A stretch of DNA of 64,000 nucleotides, from assembly GCF_001590965.1 (NCBI RefSeq), contig NZ_BCTW01000003.1:1-64000 (forward strand), written 5' to 3'. The DNA comes from Novosphingobium lentum NBRC 107847. Its GTDB lineage: Bacteria > Pseudomonadota > Alphaproteobacteria > Sphingomonadales > Sphingomonadaceae. A program made the position numbers and the translations under genes. The notes under the pieces were generated by a model. That model saw only the letters and a list, made by a program, of their open reading frames with translations, had not been told where the DNA came from and made no database searches. Below, in pieces: positions 43,744 to 52,476 of the stretch; the first letter of the stretch is position 1, and every line of letters begins with the position of its first letter.

Positions 43744-44340
43744 CTAGGCGAGAACCCCGCCCAGCAGCGTTCCGGCCATCAGTTCGCCAACCTCGTGAGG
43801 CTTCAGCTGGCCGTCGGGTGAAAGCCATTCGGGCGTCCAGTTGAGCGCGCCGAGGATGCTGAGCACCGCGATCCGCCGGTTGAGATCGGCGCGGAACTGT
43901 CCGGTCGCCATGCCCTGCTCGATCACCGAGATGAAACAGCGTTCGTATTCGCGCCGCCGCTCGATCGCCAGCGGCAGGTTGTCCGGTCCCAGGAACCGCC
44001 ACTGGTGGAACACCACCAGCGATCGTTCGGGATTGTCCGCGACCACTTCGACATGCGCGACGATCATCGCGCGCAACCGCTCGATCGGAGAGCCGGTGGC
44101 CCCGACCATCGGTTCGACCGCAGCGATGAAGCGGTGAATCCCGTCGCTGACGATATCGACCAGCAGGGCTTCCTTGCTGGCGATGTGCGCATAAAGGCTG
44201 CCGGGCAGCACGCCCACCGCGTTGGCGATGTCGCGCATCGAGGTGCCGCTGAAACCCTGCTTGCCGAACAGGCGCACCGCCACATCGCGAATGGCATCGC
44301 GCGGTCCCGATGGTACTTCGACAGGCTTGGCTTCGTTCAT
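43744..44340 (-). CDS. TetR-family regulator (regulon B)
   Basis: A 198-residue TetR regulator; the helix-turn-helix (about 15-60) contains GFSGTSMRDIANAVGVLPGSLYAHIASKEALL. The C-terminal half resembles the KstR2/acyl-CoA-responsive kind, judged only by general appearance. It starts 39 bases after the acyl-CoA dehydrogenase stop and is read from the promoter at 45574-45615, which holds an operator, so it is probably autoregulated. Six copies of the same 18-bp palindrome mark its likely regulon. A CoA-ester ligand is probable. Confidence 0.87.
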   Translation of the reverse strand: MNEAKPVEVPSGPRDAIRDVAVRLFGKQGFSGTSMRDIANAVGVLPGSLYAHIASKEALLVDIVSDGIHRFIAAVEPMVGATGSPIERLRAMIVAHVEVVADNPERSLVVFHQWRFLGPDNLPLAIERRREYERCFISVIEQGMATGQFRADLNRRIAVLSILGALNWTPEWLSPDGQLKPHEVGELMAGTLLGGVLA

Positions 44341-44379
44341 GATCTTGTCCGGATTTTCGCAATCAGCAGCATCTGCCCA

Positions 44380-45516
44380 TCACAGGCCCATCGATTTTGC
44401 AATGATACTTCGCAGGATTTCGTTGGTTCCGCCACCGACCATGCCGTGCTTGGCCTCGCGGAAATAGCGTTCCATGTGATATTCGGGAAGCTGCGCATAG
44501 CCGCCCAGCGCCTGCATGCCGTTGAACGCGATCTGGAACAGCGTCTTGGCCGCGAACAGCTTGGCCTTGGCGACATCGCCGGCAGCCTTTTCCCCGCGCG
44601 ACAGCTTGTCCGCCGCATAATACACCATCAGCCTTGCGGCGGAGAGTTCGGTCTCGTCGTCGGCCATGCGGTGCTTGAGCACCTGGAACTGCGACAGCTT
44701 CTTTCCGAACGCCTCGCGGTCGGTCAGGTAACGCTTGGTGTCATCCAGCGCGGTGCGCGCGTTGCCGACTTGCGAGGCGGCGATGCTCAGCCGTTCCAGG
44801 TCGAGATGTTCGCCGATGTACTGCCAGCCTTTGCCCACTTCGCCCAGGATGGCGCTTTTGGGAATGCGCAAGTCGTCCATGAAAAACTCGGTCGTGCCCA
44901 GGCTCTTGCGCACCAGGGTGTTCATCTTCTTGATGTGCAGGCCGGGCGTATCGTTGGGCACCAGGAACAGGCTGAACCCGCCGTAGCGGTCCTGGCTGGT
45001 GCGGGCGAGGATGGCGATGGTCGTGTCTGGCAAATGCGCGCCCGAGCACCACACCTTGTTGCCGTTCAACACCCACTCGTCACCTTCGAGCCGCGCGGTC
45101 GAGCGACCACCGGCCGCGTCCGAACCCGATTGCGGTTCGCTGATCGAGATCGAGAACTTGGATTCGCCGCGCAGGAACGGCGGGATATAGCGCTCCTGCT
45201 GTTCGGGCGTGCCGTGGCGACAAATGTTGGTGACGGTGAACATCGATGTCATGATGCAGGCGGCGGTATCGAGGCTGTACTTGCCGATGCCTTCGCAGAA
45301 GATCGCGAACATCACCGGATCGGTCGCCATGCCGCCCAGTTCCTCGGGAATGAGCAGGCCCAGCCAGCCCATTTCGCCCATCTTGCGGTAGACGTCCTCG
45401 GGAAATTCGCGCGAAAGATCGTGTTCGAGCGTATAATCCTGCCCGACTTCATTGACCATGAAGTTCTGGACGACATCGTTCCACATGCGCTGTTCGTCGT
45501 TGAAACCGAAATCCAT
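44380..45516 (-). CDS. Acyl-CoA dehydrogenase
   Basis: A 378-residue flavoprotein of the ACAD family: FSISISEPQSGSDAAGG (substrate/FAD loop), WVLNGNKVWCSGAH, and the C-terminal GGTNEILRSIIAKSMGL. ATG at 45516 has GAGG upstream; the extra 10 codons are not ACAD-like. It introduces the enoyl double bond that the MaoC or crotonase enzymes then hydrate. It is co-transcribed with the TetR gene, divergent from an acyl-CoA synthetase. Confidence 0.92.
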   Translation of the reverse strand: MDFGFNDEQRMWNDVVQNFMVNEVGQDYTLEHDLSREFPEDVYRKMGEMGWLGLLIPEELGGMATDPVMFAIFCEGIGKYSLDTAACIMTSMFTVTNICRHGTPEQQERYIPPFLRGESKFSISISEPQSGSDAAGGRSTARLEGDEWVLNGNKVWCSGAHLPDTTIAILARTSQDRYGGFSLFLVPNDTPGLHIKKMNTLVRKSLGTTEFFMDDLRIPKSAILGEVGKGWQYIGEHLDLERLSIAASQVGNARTALDDTKRYLTDREAFGKKLSQFQVLKHRMADDETELSAARLMVYYAADKLSRGEKAAGDVAKAKLFAAKTLFQIAFNGMQALGGYAQLPEYHMERYFREAKHGMVGGGTNEILRSIIAKSMGL

Positions 45517-45565
45517 CGCCTGCCTCGATCGTGTGTATCCCTGCAAACCGCCGCGAAGCAGTGGA

Positions 45566-45594
45566 TTGCCCCTAAAACAAACGTTCGTTATGAT
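45566..45594 (+). promoter_or_regulatory. Promoter of the acyl-CoA synthetase at 45633
   Basis: TTGCCC, 17-base spacer, TATGAT. The regulon B operator fills the spacer. On the other strand TTGACT at 45608-45613 offers the -35 of the divergent dehydrogenase promoter, so one operator could control both directions. Confidence 0.5.
45574..45591. promoter_or_regulatory. Regulon B operator 4 (divergent dehydrogenase/synthetase promoters)
   Basis: AAAACAAACGTTCGTTAT, the least symmetrical copy of the six, lying between divergent genes. Confidence 0.6.
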
Positions 45595-45632
45595 AACCCC
45601 GAGACCGAGTCAATCGGGATGAGGAGTGATAC

Positions 45633-47354
45633 ATGCACGCAGCCGCGCAACGTCGCGCCGATCTGGCAACGCGCTTTCCCGTATGGGAATCGTTGACCAT
45701 CAGCGGCGCGCTCGATCGCGCTGTCGCGACATATGCCGAACGTCCGCTGGTCATTACAGAATCGGGACAGTGGAGCTATCGCAATATGGCCGACTGGTCG
45801 CGGCGGATCGCGTCGGGGATGATCGCGATCGGGCTGGCGCCGGGCGATCACGTTGCGCTCGATCTGGCCAACTATCCCGAATTCGTCGCGTTGAAATTCG
45901 CGATAGCGCGTGCGGGCTGCGTCTGCATTCCGTGCAACTTCATGCTGCGCGGAAGCGAGCTGCGCTACGTGCTCGAACAGTCCGATGCGAAGATGCTGGT
46001 CACCATGGACCGTTTCCGGGGGCATGATTATCTCGCCGACCTCGTGCGGCCTGCCGCGCTGGCGCATGTCGTGGCGTTTCCTACGGGTGAGGGCGCGTAC
46101 AGCGGCAGCGCCAACCTCACGCTCGCCGCGCTTGAAGCCGCCGCCACGCCCGCCAGCGATGCGGAACTTCTCCGGCGTGAGTCGGTGGCCGATCCCGCTG
46201 GCCTGTCCGACATCATCTACACCTCGGGCACCACGGGCCGCTCAAAGGGTGTGATGCTGACGCACGATATGGTGATGCGCGCGGCGTTCTCGTCCGCAGT
46301 GACGCGCGCGTTCGAGGATGGGCGGCGCATCCAGTTTGCGCTGCCGATGTACCACGTGTTCGGCTATGTCGAATGCCTGATCGCGACGATGTTCGTCGGC
46401 GGTGCGATCCTGCCGCAGCTGGTGTTCGATGCCGCCGCGATGCTCGATCTGGCCGAAACCGCCGGGGCCAGCGAAATGGTCTGCGTGCCGATGATGACGC
46501 ACAAGCTGATCGACCTGGCCCGCACGCGCGGGTTCGATTCCAGCCGCTTTGTGTGCATGTTCAACAGCGGCGGCACCAACGTTCCCTCGGTGTGGGACGA
46601 TATCGTGGCCGTGCTCGGCGCGCGCGAAACGGTCACCGCTTACGGCATGACCGAAACCACCGCATCGACCACCTGCACTTTGCCCGAGGATGGGCGCGAA
46701 CGCCTGCTGGCAAGCAACGGCGCGCCCAAGCTGCCGAGCGTGGCCGGTGACCCGGCGCTGGGCGGGCGCGTGGCGGTCTATCGCGTGATCAACCCGGTTT
46801 CGGGTGAGGAGATGCCGCCCGGCAACGAGGGCGAACTGGTGGTTCGCGGACCGATCGTGACCAAAGGCTACTACCGCAAGCCCGAGGAAACCGCCGCCGC
46901 CTTCACCTCCGACGGTTGGCTGCGCACCGGCGATGTGGGCCGGCTTTCCCCGGACGGCTATCTTTCGCTGACCGGGCGGATCAAGGAAAGCTATCGCTGT
47001 AACGGCGAGATGGTGATGCCGCGCGAGATCGAGGAACTGTTCGACGATCACCCGCACGTGGCGCAGGCGCTGGTCGTGGGCATTCCCGATCCGCGTGTCG
47101 GCGAGGCGGGTTGCCTGTGCATCGTGCCCCGGGACGCAGTGGATGCCGATCCCGCAGCGCTGCTCGCGCTCTGCCGGGAAAAGCTGGCGCGGTTCAAGGT
47201 TCCCCGGCATGTCGTGGTGCTGTCACCAGAGGAGATTCCGCTGACGATCACCGGCAGGCCGCAGAAGTTCAAGCTTGCCACGCTTGCCGCCCAACGTGTG
47301 GCGACAAAGACCGCTTCCGCTCAAGAAACAACCCTGACAGGAGAGACCAGATGA
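45633..47354 (+). CDS. Acyl-CoA synthetase / acid-CoA ligase
   Basis: A 573-residue ANL enzyme: IIYTSGTTGRSKGVMLTH, AYGMTETTAS, WLRTGDVGRLS, and GRIKESYRCNGEMVMP at the hinge, with Lys in RPQKFKL near the end. Note the hinge reads KESYRCNGE in place of the common KDxIxxGG. It activates a carboxylic acid intermediate. ATG at 45633 follows GAGGAG. A 95-residue ABM-like gene overlaps its stop (ATGA). Confidence 0.9.
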   Translation: MHAAAQRRADLATRFPVWESLTISGALDRAVATYAERPLVITESGQWSYRNMADWSRRIASGMIAIGLAPGDHVALDLANYPEFVALKFAIARAGCVCIPCNFMLRGSELRYVLEQSDAKMLVTMDRFRGHDYLADLVRPAALAHVVAFPTGEGAYSGSANLTLAALEAAATPASDAELLRRESVADPAGLSDIIYTSGTTGRSKGVMLTHDMVMRAAFSSAVTRAFEDGRRIQFALPMYHVFGYVECLIATMFVGGAILPQLVFDAAAMLDLAETAGASEMVCVPMMTHKLIDLARTRGFDSSRFVCMFNSGGTNVPSVWDDIVAVLGARETVTAYGMTETTASTTCTLPEDGRERLLASNGAPKLPSVAGDPALGGRVAVYRVINPVSGEEMPPGNEGELVVRGPIVTKGYYRKPEETAAAFTSDGWLRTGDVGRLSPDGYLSLTGRIKESYRCNGEMVMPREIEELFDDHPHVAQALVVGIPDPRVGEAGCLCIVPRDAVDADPAALLALCREKLARFKVPRHVVVLSPEEIPLTITGRPQKFKLATLAAQRVATKTASAQETTLTGETR

Positions 47355-47638
47355 TCCTCGAACGCGCCGAAATCAACGTCAAGGACGGCCAGGAAGCGGC
47401 ATTTGCCAGCGCCATGGATACGCGCGGGCTGGCGATCCTGCGTGCGGCGGCAGGGTGTCATTCGGCCGTGCTGGGGCGCGGCGTCGAAAACCCCGGCAAG
47501 TTCATCCTGCTGCTCGAATGGGATTCGGTCGACGCGCATGTTGCGCTGACCAAGACGCCCGCGTTCGACGAATTCAAGGCGCTGGTCGGCCCGTTCTTCG
47601 GCGGACCGTCGAACATGGAACACTTCGATATGGGGTGA
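47351..47638 (+). CDS. Antibiotic-biosynthesis-monooxygenase (ABM) fold protein
   Basis: A 95-residue dimeric alpha+beta-barrel protein: ILERAEINVKDGQEAAFASA start, a central FILLLEWDSVDAHVA strand and HFDMG end are typical of ABM domains. Members oxidise small aromatics or act as stress or isomerase proteins; catalysis cannot be assigned. Start ATG overlaps the synthetase stop, so it is co-translated. Confidence 0.83.
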   Translation: MILERAEINVKDGQEAAFASAMDTRGLAILRAAAGCHSAVLGRGVENPGKFILLLEWDSVDAHVALTKTPAFDEFKALVGPFFGGPSNMEHFDMG

Positions 47639-47649
47639 TGGCAGCGGAG

Positions 47650-47678
47650 CGGCAGGGGCTTCAGTTCGGCCCCTGCCG
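47650..47678. terminator. Bidirectional terminator between ABM and ferredoxin genes
   Basis: CGGCAGGGGC and GCCCCTGCCG pair perfectly over 10 bp with a nine-base loop, 12 bases after one stop and 11 before the other of the convergent genes. Confidence 0.65.
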
Positions 47679-47688
47679 GCCTTGCGGC

Positions 47689-47889
47689 CTATTCCTCGAC
47701 GATCGTGATCGCGCGTTCCGGGCAGGATTTCATGCCCAGCAGCGCGGTCTTTTCCTCGCCCGCCGGAACCTCGATTTCGCTGCCGCGATCGACGTTGTAA
47801 CCGTCGTCGTCCAGCCGGAACACGTTGGGCGCGTACTTGGCACAGCGGCCATGGCCGGTGCAGTTTTCGTCGTCGATTTTCATGCGCAT
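47689..47889 (-). CDS. P450-type ferredoxin (3Fe-4S or 4Fe-4S)
   Basis: A 66-residue ferredoxin with CTGHGRC at residues 10-16 and a late Cys in KSCPERAI near residue 56. The second Cys of a 4Fe-4S set is replaced by His, the CxxHGxC pattern common in P450 partner ferredoxins of the 3Fe-4S type. It is last in the P450 / hydrolase / ferredoxin operon and should deliver electrons to the P450 at 48701. Its own reductase is not adjacent. Confidence 0.9.
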   Translation of the reverse strand: MRMKIDDENCTGHGRCAKYAPNVFRLDDDGYNVDRGSEIEVPAGEEKTALLGMKSCPERAITIVEE

Positions 47890-47919
47890 CGTTTTCGTCC
47901 CTCTCCGATTTTCGGCCGG

Positions 47920-48696
47920 TTAGCCCTTCAGACGCGACAGCAGATCCACCGCCGCCAGCGCTTCCAGCCCGAGGCCGAGGCTGAGGCCTTCGTCCATCAG
48001 TCGCTTGTATTTCTGCGTCAACGCGACCCGGGCATAGCGCAACGCAAGGTCGGTCTTGCCCGCGAACATGTGCGCGATCTCCAGCGCGCGGCCCAGCACG
48101 TCACCCGCCGGATGCACTTCGCCGACCACGCCGTGCGTCAAGGCTTCCGCCGCCGTCAGTTCCTGATTCATCAGCAGGAAATAGCGCCCCCGGTTGGGGC
48201 CCAGCACATGCGTCCACACCACATGCGCGCCGTCGCCCGGCACGATCCCGCCCACGAAGTGCGGGGCATCCTGGAAGATCGTGGTGTCCGCCGCGATCAC
48301 GATGTCGGACATCACCGGGATTTCCGGATGGATGCGCGCCGGCCCGTTGATCGCCGCGATCACCGGCACTTCGATGTCGAGCAGGTTGCCCAGCAGTTTG
48401 CGCCCGTCATAGAACGTGTGGTCCCATTCGGCGGGGGTATTCAGGCTGAAGCTGGCAAAGTCGATCACGTCGCACCACACATCGCCCGTGCCGGTCAGCA
48501 CCACGACGCGGTTTTCGCGGTCGGCGCCGATATCGGCAAAGCAATAGCCCAGTTCCTCGTGGCTTTCCTCGCTCCACACGAACGGGCCGCCGCCGGTGTG
48601 GAACCGCACCAGCAGGACGCCGTCGTCGTGGCGTTCGAACACGATGTTGCGGTAGCGATCCTTGTAATCCGCAAGGCGCGGGGCCAGCCGGCTCAT
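47920..48696 (-). CDS. Crotonase-fold beta-diketone hydrolase, 6-oxocamphor-hydrolase-like
   Basis: A 258-residue crotonase-fold protein whose sequence closely follows 6-oxocamphor hydrolase (CamK) of Rhodococcus as I remember it: DRENxVVxLTGTG, EVPVIAAINGP, HPEIPVMSDIV, GIVPGDGAHVVW and GPNRGRYFLL. The residues assigned to catalysis there (His122, His145, Asp154, Glu244) have exact counterparts His123, His146, Asp155 and Glu245. That enzyme cleaves a bicyclic beta-diketone by a retro-Claisen reaction, without CoA. Start MSRLAP at 48696, five bases after the P450 stop. It points to a bicyclic or polycyclic diketone intermediate in this pathway. Confidence 0.85.
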   Translation of the reverse strand: MSRLAPRLADYKDRYRNIVFERHDDGVLLVRFHTGGGPFVWSEESHEELGYCFADIGADRENRVVVLTGTGDVWCDVIDFASFSLNTPAEWDHTFYDGRKLLGNLLDIEVPVIAAINGPARIHPEIPVMSDIVIAADTTIFQDAPHFVGGIVPGDGAHVVWTHVLGPNRGRYFLLMNQELTAAEALTHGVVGEVHPAGDVLGRALEIAHMFAGKTDLALRYARVALTQKYKRLMDEGLSLGLGLEALAAVDLLSRLKG

Positions 48697-48700
48697 GCGA

Positions 48701-49942
48701 TCACCATACCAGTTCGAGGCTGCGCATCGAGCGCAGGAACCCGGTGACATAGGTTGGCTCGGTCCCGGGCTTGACGCTGAATTCGGGAATGCGCTTCAGC
48801 CATTCCTCCAGCGTCGCGGTCAGTTCCACGCGCGCCAGGTTTGAGCCGATGCAGCGATGCGGGCCGACGCCGAACGTCGAATGCGGGATGCCTTCGCGGC
48901 GCACGTCGATCTTTTCCGGTTCGTCCATGTGACGCGGATCGCGCGAGGCGGCGGCGTACGTGAGCATCACGAACTCGCCTTCGGGGATCGTCGTGCCCGA
49001 GACTTCGACGTCGCGGGTGCAGGTACGGCCCAGCGCCACCACCGGCGGAAAGAACCGCGCATATTCCTCGATCGCGTTTTCGATCAGCGAGGGATCGTCG
49101 AGCAGCAACTGCCGCTGGTCGGGATGCATGGCAAGATGGTGGATCGCCGAGGCCATGACGAATGTCGTCGTGGCAATCCCGCCGAAGGTCAGGTCGACGA
49201 GGATGCTGACTTTATGCGCCCACGGCGATTCGGTGCCGCCTTCATACGTCACGCCGGCCAGGATCGTGTCGATCAGATCGCCGCGCGACGGCTGCGTCTT
49301 GCGCCATGCGAGATGCGTTTCGAGATAGGCGAACACTTCGCCGAAGTACTTGCCCCGGACTTCGGGATCGGGCGCGAACGTGCCTTCTTCCACGCCGTTC
49401 ACCAGCATCGCCAGATCGTCGATCGGCAGGCCCAGGATGTTCTTGAAGAACGCCCAGCCGGGCAGCAGCGCGCCGAATTCGGAGATGAATTCGCATTCCG
49501 CGCGATCGATGAACTTGTCGATCAGCGCGTTGACGTCGTCGCGCACCGGCTGTTCGTAACCGGCCACCGTCCTAGGGCTGAGGTGCGGGTTGAGCACGTG
49601 GCGCCACTTGGTATGGATCGGCGGATCCGATTCCTCGGGCATCAGGTAGGGCAGGCCTTCGGGCCGGTTGGGCATGTAACCCTTGGCCGAACTGAACGTG
49701 CGCCAGTCCTGCGCCGCGCGCCGCACGTCGTCCTGCGTGTTGATGAGGTAATACCCCCGGCCGACCCTGGAATGGACCACGGGGCACTTGCGCACCATGT
49801 AGTTCAGCGTCTCGTCGAACTTGTCGTTGAAGGCAGGATCGTCGAGATCGAAATCGTTGACCAGATCGCGGCCGAAGCGCGCGATCATCTCATCGTGCGA
49901 CGGGGCTTCAAACACCTCGGCCGACGGGGCATCCTCATTCAT
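48701..49942 (-). CDS. Cytochrome P450 with altered I-helix
   Basis: A 413-residue bacterial P450. The haem loop FGVGPHRCIG carries Cys364. In the I-helix the oxygen-activation motif reads FGGIATTT: Thr258 is kept but the acidic residue before it is Ala257. It heads the operon with the beta-diketone hydrolase and ferredoxin, so it probably hydroxylates the ring at the carbon later oxidised to the second ketone. ATG at 49942 has GAGGA upstream and lies 31 bases from a regulon B operator. Confidence 0.93.
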   Translation of the reverse strand: MNEDAPSAEVFEAPSHDEMIARFGRDLVNDFDLDDPAFNDKFDETLNYMVRKCPVVHSRVGRGYYLINTQDDVRRAAQDWRTFSSAKGYMPNRPEGLPYLMPEESDPPIHTKWRHVLNPHLSPRTVAGYEQPVRDDVNALIDKFIDRAECEFISEFGALLPGWAFFKNILGLPIDDLAMLVNGVEEGTFAPDPEVRGKYFGEVFAYLETHLAWRKTQPSRGDLIDTILAGVTYEGGTESPWAHKVSILVDLTFGGIATTTFVMASAIHHLAMHPDQRQLLLDDPSLIENAIEEYARFFPPVVALGRTCTRDVEVSGTTIPEGEFVMLTYAAASRDPRHMDEPEKIDVRREGIPHSTFGVGPHRCIGSNLARVELTATLEEWLKRIPEFSVKPGTEPTYVTGFLRSMRSLELVW

Positions 49943-49973
49943 GGTTGCGCATCCTCACGTGTTCTGTTAGCCC

Positions 49974-49991
49974 AAAACAATCATTTGTTTT
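49974..49991. promoter_or_regulatory. Regulon B operator 5 (P450/Rieske divergent region)
   Basis: AAAACAATCATTTGTTTT between the divergent P450 and Rieske genes. It covers the -10 of the leftward promoter. Confidence 0.65.
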
Positions 49992-50017
49992 TACGGTAGC
50001 CGCAGCCGATCCGTCAA
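49988..50017 (-). promoter_or_regulatory. Promoter of the P450-hydrolase-ferredoxin operon
   Basis: TTGACG, 18-base spacer, TAAAAA on the minus strand, overlapping the operator at 49974-49991. Confidence 0.45.
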
Positions 50018-50092
50018 GCGCAATGCGCAGCCTTCGACGAATTTTACGCTATAGCCATGCCGTACCGACCCTGACCCGAGACCGACGGAGCG

Positions 50093-51250
50093 ATGATGCA
50101 GGCCCCACCAACCGCACAAGCAGCTGCCGACGCAACTGCCACAACAACCGGCAGCCGGGATTCGATTGAACAATATCCCCTCCCGCCGAGCACCGTCGAT
50201 TCGCGATCGTATACCGATCCGGCGCAGTATCGCCGCGAAATCGAGAAGGTGTTCCATTCGGCCTGGCTGCGCGCGTGCCCGGCATCCGACATCGCCAATC
50301 CGGGCGACTGGTCGGTGTTCAGCGAGCTTGACCAGTCGATCGTCATCGCCCGGCAGGACGATGGCAGTGTGCTGGCGTGGCACAACGTGTGCCAGCATCG
50401 CGGCGCGCGGCTGGTCGCCGGCGAATCCGGCCATTGCGAGAGCGGGCGGTTCACCTGCCCGTGGCACGGCTTCATCTACGACCTGACCGGCAAGCTGCGG
50501 TTCGCGCCGATGAAGACCGCGTTCGATCCCGATCGCATCGCCGCCTTGCGCACGCCGCCGGTGCGGGCCGAGGAATACGGCGGGTTCGTGTGGCTGTGCC
50601 TGTCATCCGACACCAAGGACCTCAAGACCTACCTGGGCGACATCGGCACCGAGCTGGACTGGTTCGGGCTTGAGACGTTCGACGTGCGCTATCGCTTCGA
50701 TCTGGTGCTCGACGCCAACTGGAAAGTGGTGGTCGATGCGTTCAACGAGACGTGGCACGTGCCGTTCACGCACCAGGCGACGCTGTCCGAGATCGTGCAG
50801 TGGGGCAAGGCGCGGCTGCGCATCTGCGATCCGCACAGCTGGATGACGATTCCCGTCAAAGGCCTGACCGACCGCCATCCCGACGATGCCGATCACCGCG
50901 CCTCGCACATCACGCATTACCTTGCGTTTCCCAACACCATCTACAGCAACTTTCCCACGCACCTGCAAACCTGGACGATGTGGCCGGCCGGACCGGGCAA
51001 GACCCATTTCGTGGCCTATGGCATGGTCGGCCCGTGCCCCGAAGGCATCAGCGAAGAAAAGTGGGTGCGGCAGAACGATCGTGATTGGCAGAACTTCCAG
51101 GACGTCGCGTCGGAAGATTGCAACATCATCAACGGCTGGGGCACCGTCGCGCATTCGCTGGGGCAGGGCGAATACCTGTTCAACACCGCCGAGGGCCGGC
51201 TCACCGCGTTCCATCGCGAGATCGGGCGCCGCACAGCCGCAGGCGCATGA
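50093..51250 (+). CDS. Rieske-type oxygenase
   Basis: A 385-residue Rieske non-haem iron oxygenase. Rieske ligands CQHRG (about 103) and CPWHGF; mononuclear iron site in VDAFNETWHVPFTH, with the two His kept and Glu at the bridging position usually occupied by Asp. Two ATG codons in tandem start it. It likely works with the reductase at 24990. No small subunit is encoded. It could perform hydroxylation or O-demethylation-like chemistry on the pathway's ring system. The thioesterase gene overlaps its stop. Confidence 0.9.
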   Translation: MMQAPPTAQAAADATATTTGSRDSIEQYPLPPSTVDSRSYTDPAQYRREIEKVFHSAWLRACPASDIANPGDWSVFSELDQSIVIARQDDGSVLAWHNVCQHRGARLVAGESGHCESGRFTCPWHGFIYDLTGKLRFAPMKTAFDPDRIAALRTPPVRAEEYGGFVWLCLSSDTKDLKTYLGDIGTELDWFGLETFDVRYRFDLVLDANWKVVVDAFNETWHVPFTHQATLSEIVQWGKARLRICDPHSWMTIPVKGLTDRHPDDADHRASHITHYLAFPNTIYSNFPTHLQTWTMWPAGPGKTHFVAYGMVGPCPEGISEEKWVRQNDRDWQNFQDVASEDCNIINGWGTVAHSLGQGEYLFNTAEGRLTAFHREIGRRTAAGA

Positions 51251-51675
51251 CGCGCACCCTTGCCGTCGCGCTGGAGTCGTATCCGCTGATAACCGGCGAC
51301 AAAGTGCGGTTCAGCGATACCGATCGCTTCGGCCATGTCAGCAACGCGGTGTTCGGCGTCTATCTTGAAACCGCGCGATCCGAATTGCTGCATGGCGATG
51401 CCGACGATCTGGCCGATCCGGGCTGCCACTTCGTACTGGCCCGCACCGAAATCGATTACCTGCACGAACTGGTCTGGCCGGGCGAGGTTTCCACCGGGCT
51501 GCGCATCCTCAAACTGGGGCGCTCGTCGCTGACGGCGGAGCAGGGGCTTTACCAGCACGGCCACCGCTGCGCGCAGGCGACCAGCACGCTGGTCCAGGTC
51601 GATCCCGCAACCAAATCCGCGCGCGAACTGTCCGAAAGCGTTCGCGCGCGGCTGGGTTTCTACTGCGAAAATTGA
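51247..51675 (+). CDS. 4HBT-type acyl-CoA thioesterase
   Basis: A 142-residue hot-dog-fold thioesterase with RFSDTDRFGHVSNAVF, the 4-hydroxybenzoyl-CoA thioesterase-like signature with the catalytic Asp. The ATG overlaps the Rieske stop (ATGA). It would release an acid from a CoA ester, perhaps to rescue CoA or make a substrate for the oxygenase. Its stop is adjacent to the convergent SDR stop, with no room for a terminator. Confidence 0.87.
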   Translation: MTRTLAVALESYPLITGDKVRFSDTDRFGHVSNAVFGVYLETARSELLHGDADDLADPGCHFVLARTEIDYLHELVWPGEVSTGLRILKLGRSSLTAEQGLYQHGHRCAQATSTLVQVDPATKSARELSESVRARLGFYCEN

Positions 51676-52422
51676 TCAGGCGGCGGTCATCCCGCCGTCG
51701 ATCACGTGTTCCATCCCGGTGATGAACGAGGATTCGTCCGACGCCAGGAACATCACCAGATTCGACACTTCGCTGGGATCGGCCAGTCGCTTGAGCGGAA
51801 TCATCGACAGCGCCTCGCCACCTTCCTCGTCGGTTGCGGCAGCCATCATCGGCGTGCGGATGTAGCCGGGGTGCACTGAATTGCAGCGTACGTTGTTGGG
51901 GCCGTATTCGATCGCGACCTGCTTGGTCATCCCACGTACCGCGAACTTGCTGGCGACATAGGCCAGGTTGGGCGACCCGTAGACCGCGACCATGCCCGCG
52001 ATCGAAGAGATGTTGACGATCGATCCGCCGCCTGCCCGGATCATGCCCGGCAACACTGCCTGCATGCCCAGGAACACGCCGAGCTGGTTGATGTCGCACA
52101 CCGTCTGGAAATCGGCCTGCGCGAGTTCGGTGGTCGGCGCGATCTTGCCGATGATGCCGGCATTGTTGACCAGCACGGTCACCGTGCCGAACTTCGCTTC
52201 GGCCTTGGCCAGAACGTCGGCCCATTGCGCGGCATCGGCGACGTCCTGCTTCACGAAGATCGCATTCTCGCCCAGGCTGTCGGCCAGCTTGGTGCCTGCC
52301 GTATCGTTGACGTCGGTCAGGATGACCTTGGCGCCTTCGGCCACGAACGCCTTGGCATGCGCCTCGCCCATGCCCTGCGATGCACCTGTGATGATCGCAA
52401 CTTTTCCTTCGAGCCTACCCAT
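51676..52422 (-). CDS. SDR-family oxidoreductase
   Basis: A 248-residue classical SDR: TGASQGMG, NNAG, catalytic Ser in NISSIAG, YVASK as the YxxxK pair, and C-terminal VIDGGMTA. The frame opens at 52527 only because the operator palindrome is readable; the ATG at 52422 with AGAGGA upstream is the natural start. Probably oxidises a hydroxyl made by the P450 to the ketone needed by the beta-diketone hydrolase (inference). Confidence 0.9.
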   Translation of the reverse strand: MGRLEGKVAIITGASQGMGEAHAKAFVAEGAKVILTDVNDTAGTKLADSLGENAIFVKQDVADAAQWADVLAKAEAKFGTVTVLVNNAGIIGKIAPTTELAQADFQTVCDINQLGVFLGMQAVLPGMIRAGGGSIVNISSIAGMVAVYGSPNLAYVASKFAVRGMTKQVAIEYGPNNVRCNSVHPGYIRTPMMAAATDEEGGEALSMIPLKRLADPSEVSNLVMFLASDESSFITGMEHVIDGGMTAA

Positions 52423-52476
52423 GTCCCATCCTCTGGCGAATTGTTTGAAGCGTGGATTGTGCACCATGATGCGCAA

